Source: Pyrinomonadaceae bacterium
Lineage (GTDB): Bacteria; Acidobacteriota; Blastocatellia; Pyrinomonadales; Pyrinomonadaceae
Direction: 5' to 3'
Length of the DNA: 64,000 nucleotides
NCBI GenBank assembly: GCA_025054715.1
Contig: JANWYH010000002.1
Span: 310,001-374,000 of the forward strand
Shown here piece after piece: positions 1-8,616 of this stretch. The translations under genes and the position numbers were made by a program. The number at the start of each line of letters is the position of its first letter. Positions within the stretch are counted from its first letter, which is position 1. The notes beneath the pieces were generated by a model. It saw only the letters and a program-made list of their open reading frames with translations. It made no database searches and was not told the origin of the DNA.

Positions 1-302
1 TAACTACTTTGCCTAAAACACCTAACTATTTCGAAGGTATAACAAGTTTTAATGGTGAGGTAATCCCAGTAATTAATCTAGAAAAATTCATTGAAAAGGT
101 TGATTCTGGCGAAAGTAAGTATTTTGTCGTTATCAGCGCAAACGATAATTTGCTTGCGCTAAAAGTTCGCTTTGTCTGGGATATTGTTTCTATCTCAAAC
201 TGGCGGCAAAAGGCGGATTCTATATTGATAGCAGAGTCCTCTTATAGGCAGAAAGAGCTCTTTCTAATAGATGTAGAAAAGATGGTTTCTTTATTATTAT
301 GA
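1..302 (+). CDS. CheW-like coupling protein, 5' end cut by the window
   Basis: The reading frame is open from the first base, so the start lies outside the window. The visible end reads PNYFEGITSFNGEVIPVINL, which is the typical CheW fold signature (a loop, then a strand entering the second beta barrel, as in EGVxNLRGxVxPVxDL). CheW-type proteins bridge chemoreceptors and the CheA kinase. The TGA stop overlaps the ATG of the next gene (ATGA), so it is translationally coupled to the receptor-like gene. The context (receptor-like proteins and a hybrid CheA) supports a PilI/CheW role in a Pil-Chp or Frz-like chemosensory array. A TTG at position 9 is an in-frame but unlikely start. Confidence 0.8.
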   Translation, partial: TTLPKTPNYFEGITSFNGEVIPVINLEKFIEKVDSGESKYFVVISANDNLLALKVRFVWDIVSISNWRQKADSILIAESSYRQKELFLIDVEKMVSLLL

Positions 303-1789
303 GTAGGAATCCTGCAAACTCTCTTTTGAATTCCATAAAGGGAAAAATCTGGATAGCAACCACCGCAATAGCTTTTTTTGTTTGCATATTTGGTTTTGTT
401 TCTTATCTTTTGGTTTCTTTCATTGTTAGCAACACGATTTATGCCGTTTTAATTCCTTTTGTTCTTGTTGCTATTTCCGTAATTTTTTTTGGTTGGTGGT
501 TATCGGGTGAGGTAGTGGCTCCTTTGGAGAGGTTGAATTTGGCAGCGAAAACGCTTGAGCGGAGCATAACTTCCAGTTTTCCAAGCACTTCTGGGGCGGT
601 CGAGACAGATGAAATACTCGATTCTCTAAGAAGAATAGGTTTACAAATGCAGAAGCTAGTGGTTTCTATGGAAGAAGTAATGAAGGGAAACTTGGAAAGC
701 GTTACAGTTTTAGGTTCTGCGGATAGGTTAAATCAAACCTTTCAGAGGCTTTTGAGCAGACTGGGTGAGTCAATAAGAGCTAAAAACGAGTTTGAAAGGT
801 TGAACGAGGAAATTGAAGAGCTTGCGCGTAGAATTACATCGGTTAGATTTGGAGCAGATGGAATTGAACTAGGTTTTCATACGAAAAAGATTCAGGAAAT
901 AGCAGCTAATTTTGTGATCTTATTTGATGATTATAAAAATGTCCTGCAAAAGATTGAGCGAATGGTATCAAAGGGCTATGAAGATGCTTCTGAGGTCAAG
1001 GCTACACTGATTTCTGCGATAGAAGCGAATGAAAAGGAAGCTAGACAAATACAGCAAGTGATCGGCGAGTTAAGAAAGTTTCCTAACACGATTCGCAGAA
1101 TCTCCGATGAGCTGAATCATTCGACTGAGTGGGTAAAGTTTACGGTCGAGCAAGTGAATGATAGGAGGGAGTTCATAAGAGAAAATATTGAATTGTTATC
1201 GGCAGTAATCTCGAAAGTTCAGAATTCGATTATGCAGCTTAGGCGGATGAATCAAAATTTTTTAGAAATTGACAATTTAGTAAAAGACATACAAAACGTA
1301 AGTCGCCGTATGGGAGTACTTTTCCTTTCACTTGAAGTTTCTTCTTTTGATGGCTTTGAGTTTATTGGAGAAGTGTCGGATTTAAGTCGGAAGATGGAAG
1401 GGATCTGCGAACAGGTGATGACGATTCGCCAAGCGTTTCAAAAGCATGTTGAGAACAGTTGTTCATCGCTTGAGTCGTTAGTTAAGGATGTGGAAAGAAT
1501 TAGTGAATTGATGCTTGAGGTCGAAGAAGGCATAGAAGGGCTGCAAAGAAGCGTTACGAAATTTATGGATTTGCAGGATAGAGTCATTTCATTTTCTCAG
1601 GAGCAGTTGCAACAGGTTGAAAGAGCTTTCCAAGTTCTAGTGAAAAGTACTTCTGAAGCAGAGTCCGTTTTTGAAGGGTTGAAGGAGTCTTCCGTAAAGC
1701 TTAATTACTTGCTTGAGTCAATTAAGTTACTCCAGAAGCCTTCTCCGAGAGGAAAGCTCTTCAAAGAACAAGAGGAGAATTTCCAATGA
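299..1789 (+). CDS. Membrane poly-HAMP receptor-like protein with degenerate signalling tip (PilJ/MCP-like)
   Basis: The protein has 496 residues. Two hydrophobic segments (about 17-41 and 46-67) are joined by only a few residues, so there is essentially no periplasmic sensor domain. A HAMP-like stretch follows (VVAPLERLNLAAKTLE, about 72-90), then at least two further HAMP-like repeats (around MKGNLESV and FGADGIELGF) and a long coiled coil. Near residues 345-375 the sequence MGVLFLSLEVSSFDGFEF aligns by eye with the canonical receptor tip (NLLALNAAIEAA...GF) but has lost most consensus residues. It sits between a CheW gene and a second similar gene with 4-nt overlaps. The receptor-family assignment rests on context and architecture. 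The input signal is unknown and is possibly cytoplasmic or membrane-borne. Confidence 0.65.
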   Translation: MSRNPANSLLNSIKGKIWIATTAIAFFVCIFGFVSYLLVSFIVSNTIYAVLIPFVLVAISVIFFGWWLSGEVVAPLERLNLAAKTLERSITSSFPSTSGAVETDEILDSLRRIGLQMQKLVVSMEEVMKGNLESVTVLGSADRLNQTFQRLLSRLGESIRAKNEFERLNEEIEELARRITSVRFGADGIELGFHTKKIQEIAANFVILFDDYKNVLQKIERMVSKGYEDASEVKATLISAIEANEKEARQIQQVIGELRKFPNTIRRISDELNHSTEWVKFTVEQVNDRREFIRENIELLSAVISKVQNSIMQLRRMNQNFLEIDNLVKDIQNVSRRMGVLFLSLEVSSFDGFEFIGEVSDLSRKMEGICEQVMTIRQAFQKHVENSCSSLESLVKDVERISELMLEVEEGIEGLQRSVTKFMDLQDRVISFSQEQLQQVERAFQVLVKSTSEAESVFEGLKESSVKLNYLLESIKLLQKPSPRGKLFKEQEENFQ

Positions 1790-3294
1790 CAAAGCTTCTT
1801 CATAATTTTCTGATTAGAATATCTTCGGCTGTTGCTATAGTTTTTCTGGTGCTTGGGCTTATTTTTATTTTAGTTTCGTATTTCGCCGACGAACCTAGCA
1901 GTTTTGTAGGTTTGGTAATAATGACGTTTGCCGTTTTGGTTGCCATTTTAGCTATTGTGATGGCAAACTTTGCTATCTTTAACCTTTCAAGCGAAATCAG
2001 AGAATCTGCATTTTTAGCTGAGAAGATAGCTCAAGGGGAACTTTTTTCTGATTCTGAAGAATCAGTTTCAAGCGAAGTCAAATCGGCTTTAAGGCTTGTA
2101 GAGGCTAATTTTTCCCAGAGAATGCGAGAAATAGAACGAGCGGCTTCGGGGGATTTTGACTTTGAGATAAATCTTTTTTCTGATTCGGATGTATTTGGGC
2201 AATCTCTTCAAAGGCTCATTGTGAGGCTGAAAAGTTCTGTTTTGACGAAGGAATACAAAGAAAATCTTAATAAATCAATTCAAAGTTTTCTTACGAAATC
2301 TTCTCAAATAATGAATGGAGATTACGCTGTTAAGGTTGCGGCGTTTCTTCCTGAGATGGAGCCAGCGGCGAGAGCTTTTAATTCGATGGTTTATTCGCTC
2401 AATCAGTTAATATCTCAGGTCAAGAGGATAAATGAAGAAAGCCTTTTTTCGGCTAGGCGAGTGAATGATTTATTAGAAAGATTAGATCGAGAAAATGAAC
2501 TTCAGACTGAGCAAATATCACAAACCTCCACAAAGCTTACACAAATGCTTTCGCAGGTGCAGAAGATATCTGAAATTTGTCAAAAAGTAGTGCTACTTTC
2601 TGAAAGCCTTCAAATCTTTTCTCAGAGTGCTGCAAAAACATTAGAAGAAGAAAGTAAAGTTACTAATGCCCTTCGTCGTCAAAGTCAAGAGACGGCAAAG
2701 AGATTGAAAAAACTGGGAGAGTATTCGCAAGAAGTTTATCAGCAGGTTAGCACCATGATTGAACTGAGAGACAGGGTTTCATTATTGCTCTTGAATGCAA
2801 AAATTTATTCGTCTTCGGTTCATTCTTTCGAGGCTAGAGGCATGTTCTTGATTCAAGAAATTGAAAACATATCGGAAACTTTTAATCAACTTTTCACGCA
2901 GATTCAGGCTTTAGTTCAAACAATTCAGTTAGAGGTGCAAGAGCTGATAGTTTCTATGGAAGGGGTTATACGTGCTGTTGTAACTTGTTCGACCCTTCTG
3001 GATAGAAGCGAGCGGGCTATTCAAGAGATAAACAAAAATGTTGACCAACTAAGTGAGCTTTCTTCAGAGTTTTCTATCTTGTCGGCCAATAGCGAAAGAA
3101 TTTCAGAAGATGTTGTTAAGCTGAGTGATACGATGACAAGATCAAATCGAACTTTGCAGACGAACGTAAAACAAGTTTCCGATTTCGCTAATCGCTTAAA
3201 CCGGTTTTTGAGTGAGCTTTCTAGTTTGACGGAGGACCTGAAGACATCTGAATCAGATTTTGCAGAAAGAAGAGTGCCTTCTTCAGGAGAGTGA
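1786..3294 (+). CDS. Second membrane poly-HAMP receptor-like protein with degenerate tip
   Basis: The protein has 502 residues. Two hydrophobic helices (about 9-32 and 38-62) are separated by a short acidic loop (ADEPSS), again leaving no room for a periplasmic sensor. HAMP-like repeats are visible near IAQGELF, AASGDFDFEI and IMNGDYAVKV, followed by long coiled coil. The tip region (about 325-355) reads RVSLLLLNAKIYSSS, keeping the LLLNA core of the receptor hairpin but not the IEAARAGE continuation. It resembles its upstream neighbour in layout more than in sequence, which suggests an old duplication. It overlaps both neighbours by 4 nt and probably works with the downstream CheA. No cheR or cheB is seen, so adaptation by methylation is doubtful. 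Confidence 0.65.
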   Translation: MTKLLHNFLIRISSAVAIVFLVLGLIFILVSYFADEPSSFVGLVIMTFAVLVAILAIVMANFAIFNLSSEIRESAFLAEKIAQGELFSDSEESVSSEVKSALRLVEANFSQRMREIERAASGDFDFEINLFSDSDVFGQSLQRLIVRLKSSVLTKEYKENLNKSIQSFLTKSSQIMNGDYAVKVAAFLPEMEPAARAFNSMVYSLNQLISQVKRINEESLFSARRVNDLLERLDRENELQTEQISQTSTKLTQMLSQVQKISEICQKVVLLSESLQIFSQSAAKTLEEESKVTNALRRQSQETAKRLKKLGEYSQEVYQQVSTMIELRDRVSLLLLNAKIYSSSVHSFEARGMFLIQEIENISETFNQLFTQIQALVQTIQLEVQELIVSMEGVIRAVVTCSTLLDRSERAIQEINKNVDQLSELSSEFSILSANSERISEDVVKLSDTMTRSNRTLQTNVKQVSDFANRLNRFLSELSSLTEDLKTSESDFAERRVPSSGE

Positions 3295-5876
3295 AAATGT
3301 CTTCTAAATTTTTAGAGACTTTCGTAACAGAAGCAAGGTTTTATTTGAGTAAAATTCGCTCAAGCCTTCTTTCTTACAAGCAAGATGCTGAAACGGCTCA
3401 TTTAAGGCAAGCTTTGGAACACTGCAATCAGATAAGATCGTCTGTCCCACTTGTTGATGGTTTCGATTCATTTACAGAATGGATAAACTCTCTTTACGAA
3501 AGTCTTGAAAGGATAGCTTCAGGTGCAGCTGTTTCAGAAGTAAACCAAATCGTCGAGGAGATAGAACGTTTTGAAGTCGAGATAATTGAAGGCTACTTTC
3601 AAAAGATCAGTTCTGAAGGACACTCTAAGCTGTCGGAGACAGAAAATTCCGGGATTGATGAAGAAATGCTTGAGATTTTCTCTTCTGAGGCTGAAGAGCA
3701 TTTTCAAAATATTGAGAAAAATCTAAGTCTTCTCAAGGAAAATCCTGAAAATAGCAAAGCGCTGTCTGAGATTCGTCGGAGTTTTCATACGATAAAAGGC
3801 TCAGCTGGGATAGTTGGCTTAGGAACTTTGTCAGAGATAGCTCATAAGTCTGAAGATTTGCTTGATTACTTGACGCAGAAACCGGAAAGGCTGAACGAGC
3901 AGGTTTTTCAGATCTTGTATTCGGTTCTAACTTGCATGGAAGCTTTATGTTTCGGAGAAGTTTCTACTCAAACGCGGAGAAGAGTAGAGGAACTAGAAGA
4001 GCAAATTTCTAAGGTAAAAGCTGAAGAATTGGAAAAAGTGCATATTTCTTCAGTTTTTGCTGATGATGCAGGGCTAAAAATTTCAGAAGCTCCGAAGTCG
4101 GTTATTCGTGTTTCGCTTGAGAAGCTCGATGATCTAGCAGGACTTGCTCATGAGCTTATGGTTGTTAACTCTTTTCTCGAAGATCAGATTCTCAGAATCA
4201 GGCAACAGATAGAAGAATTAAAAGAAAACTCAAATCGTTTTTCTCGTCTTAGCTCTAGGATCGAAACGGATTTCTCTTCGGTTGAAAAAGGTGTTAGGAC
4301 CGCTTTGAAGCAGGAGTTTGATGTCTTGGAATTGGATCGTTACACTGAGTTTCATCAGACTTCTTTAGAATTGGCAGAGACAGCTTCTGATACGAACACG
4401 ATTGCAAGTGAATTGATGACATTAGCAAGTGAAATAGACTACACTTTCACCGCTCATCAGAGACTTTTCAAGGAGATAACAGATAAAATTTTAAGATTGA
4501 AAATGATTCCTTTTTCAACCTTGTCGCAGCGTTTGCATCGAACCGTGCAGGTAACAGCTGCAGAAGAGGGTAAAAGCGTTGAATTTTTCATAGAAGATAA
4601 AGGTTTAGAGATCGATTCAGAAATACTCCATTCCATAGCAGAGCCGCTTTTGCATCTTTTAAGAAACGCTGTTTCTCACGGTATTGAAAAGCCTGAAGTT
4701 AGAGAATCTCTAGGTAAAAATAGGGTTGGTAGAGTTTCATTGAGCGTTTCTAAAGAAGATGCGCACATAAGTTTTACTGTTAAAGACGACGGGAGAGGAA
4801 TTGATATAGAAGAGCTTAAAAAGAGGGCTATTGAAAGGGGGATTTTGTCTAGTGAGCAAGTGGAGAAGATGAGTTTAGAAGAAGTTTTAAATTTGATATT
4901 TATACCTGGGCTTTCTACAGTTTCTAAAATTAGCGAAATTTCTGGAAGAGGAATTGGAATGGAGGTGGTTAAAGCTTGCGTTGATAGATTCAAGGGAACG
5001 ATAAAGATCAAAAGCGAGCAATCGAAAGGAACTACCTTCATTATTCGTTTGCCACTTTCTTTGAATGCAGCAAAGGTTATACCAGTTAAATTTGACGAGA
5101 AAATAATTGCCTTTCCTATAAAAATAATCAAAGGCGTAACAACAGTTTCAAGAGAAGACTTTGAAGCTGCTAAAACCTTGGAAAAGTTAAATTTGAAAAA
5201 CAAAGTCTATAAACCATTATATTTGAGTGAAGTCTTAGGATTCGTAGCGGATGAGCATAAGGAAAAGGAAATATTTGTCATTTTAGTTGAGGGACAGAAA
5301 GAAAAATATGCCTTAGCAGTTAATAAAATTTTAAAGCCAGAAGAAGTAATCATCAAGCCTCCGAAAGGATTACTTAAAAATGTTAAGTATTTGTTGGGCG
5401 CTTGCGTTTTGAGTAATGGCCAAGTTATGCCAGTTTTAGATTTAATTGGACTAGCTGAAGATTTTTCTCCAAGTAAGGAGACTACCGAGAAGCTAATAAG
5501 AAAACAAGTAACAATTATGATAATAGACGATAGCCCGAGCGTTAGAAAAGTTAACGAGAAAATAATTAGAAAAATTGGTTGGAAGGTTCTAACAGCCAAG
5601 GACGGACTAGAAGCGCTTGAAATTCTGGAAGCAGCAAGCGATGACCTTCCTGATGTGATCCTTACCGATATAGAAATGCCAAGAATGGACGGTTACGAAT
5701 TTTTAGCCGCCTTGAAGAAAAACGAAAAGTTTAGAATGATACCTGTTTTAATAATTACTTCCAGAACGAGTGAAAAACACCGACAGAAAGCCTTTGAGCT
5801 AGGCGCTTCTTCTTACATAACAAAGCCATTTGATCAAAAAATTCTGATGGAGAAAGTTAGGCAGTTGATCGAATAA
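3291..5876 (+). CDS. cheA: Hybrid CheA histidine kinase with C-terminal receiver (ChpA/FrzE-like)
   Basis: The protein has 861 residues. Domains in order: an Hpt-like helical bundle without phospho-acceptor (about 1-100), a canonical Hpt (about 125-230) with SFHTIKGSAG and His166, a dimerisation helix pair, an HSP90-type ATPase domain (about 440-590; LRNAVSHGIE as N box, DDGRGID, GRGIGMEVV), a CheW-like domain (about 590-730) and a receiver (about 740-861; DDSPSVR, Asp793 in LTDIEMPRMDG, late Lys in TKPF). The kinase should autophosphorylate His166 and can pass phosphate to its own receiver, as in ChpA of type IV pilus control or FrzE. It is the last gene of the coupled operon. Its 3' end overlaps the convergent rsmG by 20 bp. 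Confidence 0.93.
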   Translation: MKMSSKFLETFVTEARFYLSKIRSSLLSYKQDAETAHLRQALEHCNQIRSSVPLVDGFDSFTEWINSLYESLERIASGAAVSEVNQIVEEIERFEVEIIEGYFQKISSEGHSKLSETENSGIDEEMLEIFSSEAEEHFQNIEKNLSLLKENPENSKALSEIRRSFHTIKGSAGIVGLGTLSEIAHKSEDLLDYLTQKPERLNEQVFQILYSVLTCMEALCFGEVSTQTRRRVEELEEQISKVKAEELEKVHISSVFADDAGLKISEAPKSVIRVSLEKLDDLAGLAHELMVVNSFLEDQILRIRQQIEELKENSNRFSRLSSRIETDFSSVEKGVRTALKQEFDVLELDRYTEFHQTSLELAETASDTNTIASELMTLASEIDYTFTAHQRLFKEITDKILRLKMIPFSTLSQRLHRTVQVTAAEEGKSVEFFIEDKGLEIDSEILHSIAEPLLHLLRNAVSHGIEKPEVRESLGKNRVGRVSLSVSKEDAHISFTVKDDGRGIDIEELKKRAIERGILSSEQVEKMSLEEVLNLIFIPGLSTVSKISEISGRGIGMEVVKACVDRFKGTIKIKSEQSKGTTFIIRLPLSLNAAKVIPVKFDEKIIAFPIKIIKGVTTVSREDFEAAKTLEKLNLKNKVYKPLYLSEVLGFVADEHKEKEIFVILVEGQKEKYALAVNKILKPEEVIIKPPKGLLKNVKYLLGACVLSNGQVMPVLDLIGLAEDFSPSKETTEKLIRKQVTIMIIDDSPSVRKVNEKIIRKIGWKVLTAKDGLEALEILEAASDDLPDVILTDIEMPRMDGYEFLAALKKNEKFRMIPVLIITSRTSEKHRQKAFELGASSYITKPFDQKILMEKVRQLIE

Positions 5877-6480
5877 AAAAGATAAATCTTTTTTCTGATA
5901 AGGGAAGTTTTTTCCGTATGAAATTTATCTTTTGTTTTTCGAGTGCTTTTTGTAGGTTGTCGCTTCCGAAGAGAAGAAAATGACTTTCTTTGCCCCATTT
6001 TAGAAGTTTCGGAAGTTTTTGAGTAAATTTATCTAGAGCGCGACAACAGACGAATTCAGCATCAGGTTTTGTTGTGTGCTCAAAATTTTGATTGATTATA
6101 TAAGTGCGTTCGCTGAGGGAAAGCTCGTTTACTACTTTTGTCAAAAAGTCAGCTTTTTTTCTTTTCGACTCGATCAAAACTGCTTGAAGGTCAGAACGAA
6201 CGATAAGACAAGGAATTGAAGGAAGGCCGGCGCCGGCGCCAACATCAACAATTTTAGCTTTTTGTGGAAGAAACTCAGTCATAGTTAAAGATTCAAGAAT
6301 ATGTCTAACAGCAAATTCCTCTTCGCTCATAGGGGCGGTCAGGTGCAATAGAGGGTTGTGTTGAAAAACTATATCTTTATATCGGTCTAGAATAATTAGA
6401 TGTGCGTCGCTAAGTTCTATTCCAAAGAAATCTTGCTTTCTTTTTATCACTTCGACAAAGGTTAAACTCATCGTTGACAT
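5857..6480 (-). CDS. rsmG: 16S rRNA (guanine527-N7)-methyltransferase RsmG
   Basis: The protein has 207 residues, normal for the GidB/RsmG family. The N-terminal helical part (HNPLLHLTAPMSEEEFAVRH, matching the family NLT...RH motif) leads to the AdoMet-binding loop VDVGAGAGLPSIP, followed by LIESKRKKADFL. RsmG methylates G527 in the 530 loop of 16S rRNA. It is transcribed alone and is convergent with cheA, sharing 20 bp at the 3' ends. The start at 6480 has no Shine-Dalgarno sequence but has a TATTTT hexamer exactly 7 nt upstream, suggesting a leaderless mRNA. A second ATG at codon 4 is possible. Confidence 0.93.
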   Translation of the reverse strand: MSTMSLTFVEVIKRKQDFFGIELSDAHLIILDRYKDIVFQHNPLLHLTAPMSEEEFAVRHILESLTMTEFLPQKAKIVDVGAGAGLPSIPCLIVRSDLQAVLIESKRKKADFLTKVVNELSLSERTYIINQNFEHTTKPDAEFVCCRALDKFTQKLPKLLKWGKESHFLLFGSDNLQKALEKQKINFIRKKLPLSEKRFIFFIRSTA

Positions 6481-6487
6481 TTTGCTT

Positions 6488-6493
6488 AAAATA
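6488..6493 (-). promoter_or_regulatory. Putative leaderless -10 element of rsmG
   Basis: On the minus strand TATTTT ends 7 nt before the rsmG ATG and no ribosome binding site is visible between them. This spacing is the usual one for leaderless promoters, where transcription starts at the A of ATG. The same arrangement recurs upstream of rfbB, the Rad50-like gene and the Gfo/Idh gene. There is no clear -35 box. Confidence 0.4.
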
Positions 6494-6600
6494 TATTAGC
6501 TTATCAGCGGCTAACGCTTTGGAGAAAATTGAAGGAGTTGTTTGTCTTAAATTTTTTCTAGAAGTTGTTAGCAAATTTTCGAAAGGGAGAAGATAATTAG

Positions 6601-7464
6601 ATGAGGAGGATTAGCCTAGTAGCTTTTCTGTTTTTTTTGAGTGTTTTATCACAAGCTCAGAACGCACCGCGAGCTGAAGTTGAGAGGTTTTGGGTGGATT
6701 TTGATGTTTATAGAGGAGAGAAAAAAGGTGTCTTAATTCACCTGAAAATGACAGTTTATAATATGAAAGGTCGTGATACTTCCGTTCGCGTTAGATTTTT
6801 CCAAGACGATATGAAAGAAGAAAATCTTTTAATTGATAGGGATGGAAGCTATCGAGATCGTAACGGGAAGGTGGCAGCATTTAGGCGTCTTAAGATTGAC
6901 TATAATCCGGGCTACTACGAAGATCTTCAAGTTTTTGTGCCTTACGAGCAACTCGATCTTTCCCAATTTCCCGGCAAATATAGGCTGAAGATGGATGTTG
7001 ATCTTGTTTACACAGATACTGAAGAACTTATCCAACATCTGACTTTTTATGATGTTGAATATAATGAGCCTGCTATTGCACCGGTCGATAGAGTTTGGGT
7101 TGATTACAACGTTACTAAAAACGGTGTTGTAGGAATGGTTGTGCACACAAAGTTTCGAGTTATTGGCTTCAAAGACACAGATGCTTCTTTAAGAGTGCTC
7201 GTCTTTTTTGACGATAATAACCCTGTAAAAGGAAATAGTGCTAGATACCGAGCTAGTAATGGTCAGCTCGTGGTATATGTGCCAATCAAGCCTTGTTGCA
7301 CTGTGACCGATTATGATGACCTCTCTGTTTTCATTCCTTACAGTGAATTCTCTCTTTCCCCGGGTGAATACAAGTTAAAACTTGACATTGATCTCATCTA
7401 TCCTGACGACACATTAATTCAGCACATGGCTTTTCACGATTTTATTTTTACGAAAAGATGGTAA
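6601..7464 (+). CDS. Secreted protein made of two tandem copies of one beta-rich domain
   Basis: The protein has 287 residues with a signal peptide (about 1-19, ending LSQAQ). The mature part is an internal duplication. Copy 1 (about 26-155) and copy 2 (about 160-285) share the order VxxxWVDxxV, GxxxHxK, VRVxxFFDD, YRxxNGxxxxY, PxxxxxYxDLxVFxPYxE, xxPGxYxLKxDxDLxYxD and LIQHxxFxD. Similar single domains occur in various secreted or periplasmic proteins of Bacteroidota and Cyanobacteria (from memory), but I know no established function. A purine-rich GGGAGAAG lies about 12 nt before the ATG. Only 3 nt separate it from the downstream membrane acyltransferase-like gene, so the two form an operon. 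Confidence 0.75.
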   Translation: MRRISLVAFLFFLSVLSQAQNAPRAEVERFWVDFDVYRGEKKGVLIHLKMTVYNMKGRDTSVRVRFFQDDMKEENLLIDRDGSYRDRNGKVAAFRRLKIDYNPGYYEDLQVFVPYEQLDLSQFPGKYRLKMDVDLVYTDTEELIQHLTFYDVEYNEPAIAPVDRVWVDYNVTKNGVVGMVVHTKFRVIGFKDTDASLRVLVFFDDNNPVKGNSARYRASNGQLVVYVPIKPCCTVTDYDDLSVFIPYSEFSLSPGEYKLKLDIDLIYPDDTLIQHMAFHDFIFTKRW

Positions 7465-7467
7465 GTA

Positions 7468-8616
7468 ATGCAGAATCTAGAGAGATTAATTTCTCTTGAT
7501 GTTTTTCGGGGAATAACAATAGCTTCAATGGTGCTGGTAAACAATCCCGGCACTTGGTCAGCCGTTTACGAGCCGCTGAAACATGCCGAGTGGCACGGAG
7601 TTACTCCGACAGATTACATATTCCCATTTTTTCTCTTTATTGTCGGAGTAGCAATAACCTTGTCACTCGGCAAAAAAATTGAAGCGGTGGGTGTTAGTAG
7701 GAAAATTTACCTTAAAATTTTCAAAAGAGCTGCCTTGATATTTTTACTAGGGCTTTTCTTAGCTGCCTATCCTTTTTATGATTTTGCTCAAGGTGGCTGG
7801 ATAGACTTATCGAAACTAAGAATAATGGGAGTTTTGCAGAGAATAGCGGTTTGCTATCTCATAGCTTCTTTAATATTCATTCATACGAATTGGCAATGGC
7901 AAGCTTTAATTGCAGCCGCACTTTGTTTGATTTATTGGTTTTTGATGACGTTTATTCCGGTGCCGGGTTGTGTAGAAACAAGTATTGACGATAAGGCTTG
8001 TAATCTTGCCGCCTATTTAGACCGATTGATTTTAGGTGAGAATCATCTTTGGCGTCAAAGTCGTGTTTACGATCCAGAAGGTTTACTTTCTACGATTCCT
8101 GCTATCTCTACGACGCTGGCAGGAGTTTTAACGGGACACTGGATTCGGAAAAAAGAGATAGGAAACTATGAAAAGGTAGCGGGAATTTTTTTCTTTGGAG
8201 TTTTGCTTTCAGCAATAGGTTATTTTTGGGGATTCTTCTTTCCGCTTAATAAATCCTTGTGGACGAGTTCTTATGCTGTTTATACAGCTGGGCTTGCACT
8301 TTGTTTTCTCGGATTTTGTTATTACTTGGTAGAAGTTAAGAGCTCGGTTTGGTGGACAAAGCCTTTTGTAATCTTCGGTGTTAATCCGTTAATTCTTTTT
8401 GTTGGTTCTGGTTTGATGGCAAAAACTCTTCTGCTTATAAAGGTTGAAGGTGCTGATGGAAAGCCAGTAAGCCTTCAAAAATGGATCTTCGACAACTTTT
8501 TCCTACCTTTTGCCGAACCTATAAATGCTTCCTTGCTTTACGCAGTAAGTTTTATAGTTTTCTGGTTGTTTCTAATGTGGCTTCTTTATAGAAAAGGAAT
8601 TTACATAAAGGTCTAA
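7468..8616 (+). CDS. HGSNAT/NagX-like membrane acyltransferase family protein (DUF5009/DUF1624 type)
   Basis: The protein has 382 residues with about ten hydrophobic helices. It begins with the family hallmark RLISLDVFRGITIASMVLVN, followed by WHGVTPTDYIFPFFLFIVG, which is characteristic of the heparan-alpha-glucosaminide N-acetyltransferase-like family; the His in HAEWHG is in the region used for acetyl transfer. Bacterial members (NagX) are linked to amino-sugar metabolism but are mostly uncharacterised. It probably acylates a sugar across the inner membrane. It is coupled to the upstream duplicated-domain protein. Its last 4 bp overlap the convergent helicase gene. Confidence 0.85.
   Translation: MQNLERLISLDVFRGITIASMVLVNNPGTWSAVYEPLKHAEWHGVTPTDYIFPFFLFIVGVAITLSLGKKIEAVGVSRKIYLKIFKRAALIFLLGLFLAAYPFYDFAQGGWIDLSKLRIMGVLQRIAVCYLIASLIFIHTNWQWQALIAAALCLIYWFLMTFIPVPGCVETSIDDKACNLAAYLDRLILGENHLWRQSRVYDPEGLLSTIPAISTTLAGVLTGHWIRKKEIGNYEKVAGIFFFGVLLSAIGYFWGFFFPLNKSLWTSSYAVYTAGLALCFLGFCYYLVEVKSSVWWTKPFVIFGVNPLILFVGSGLMAKTLLLIKVEGADGKPVSLQKWIFDNFFLPFAEPINASLLYAVSFIVFWLFLMWLLYRKGIYIKV

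Noticed and set aside
4676-5203. 175-codon minus-strand open frame inside cheA
   Set aside because: It mirrors the cheA ATPase coding region, has a low-complexity composition and no ribosome binding site, and cheA itself is intact.
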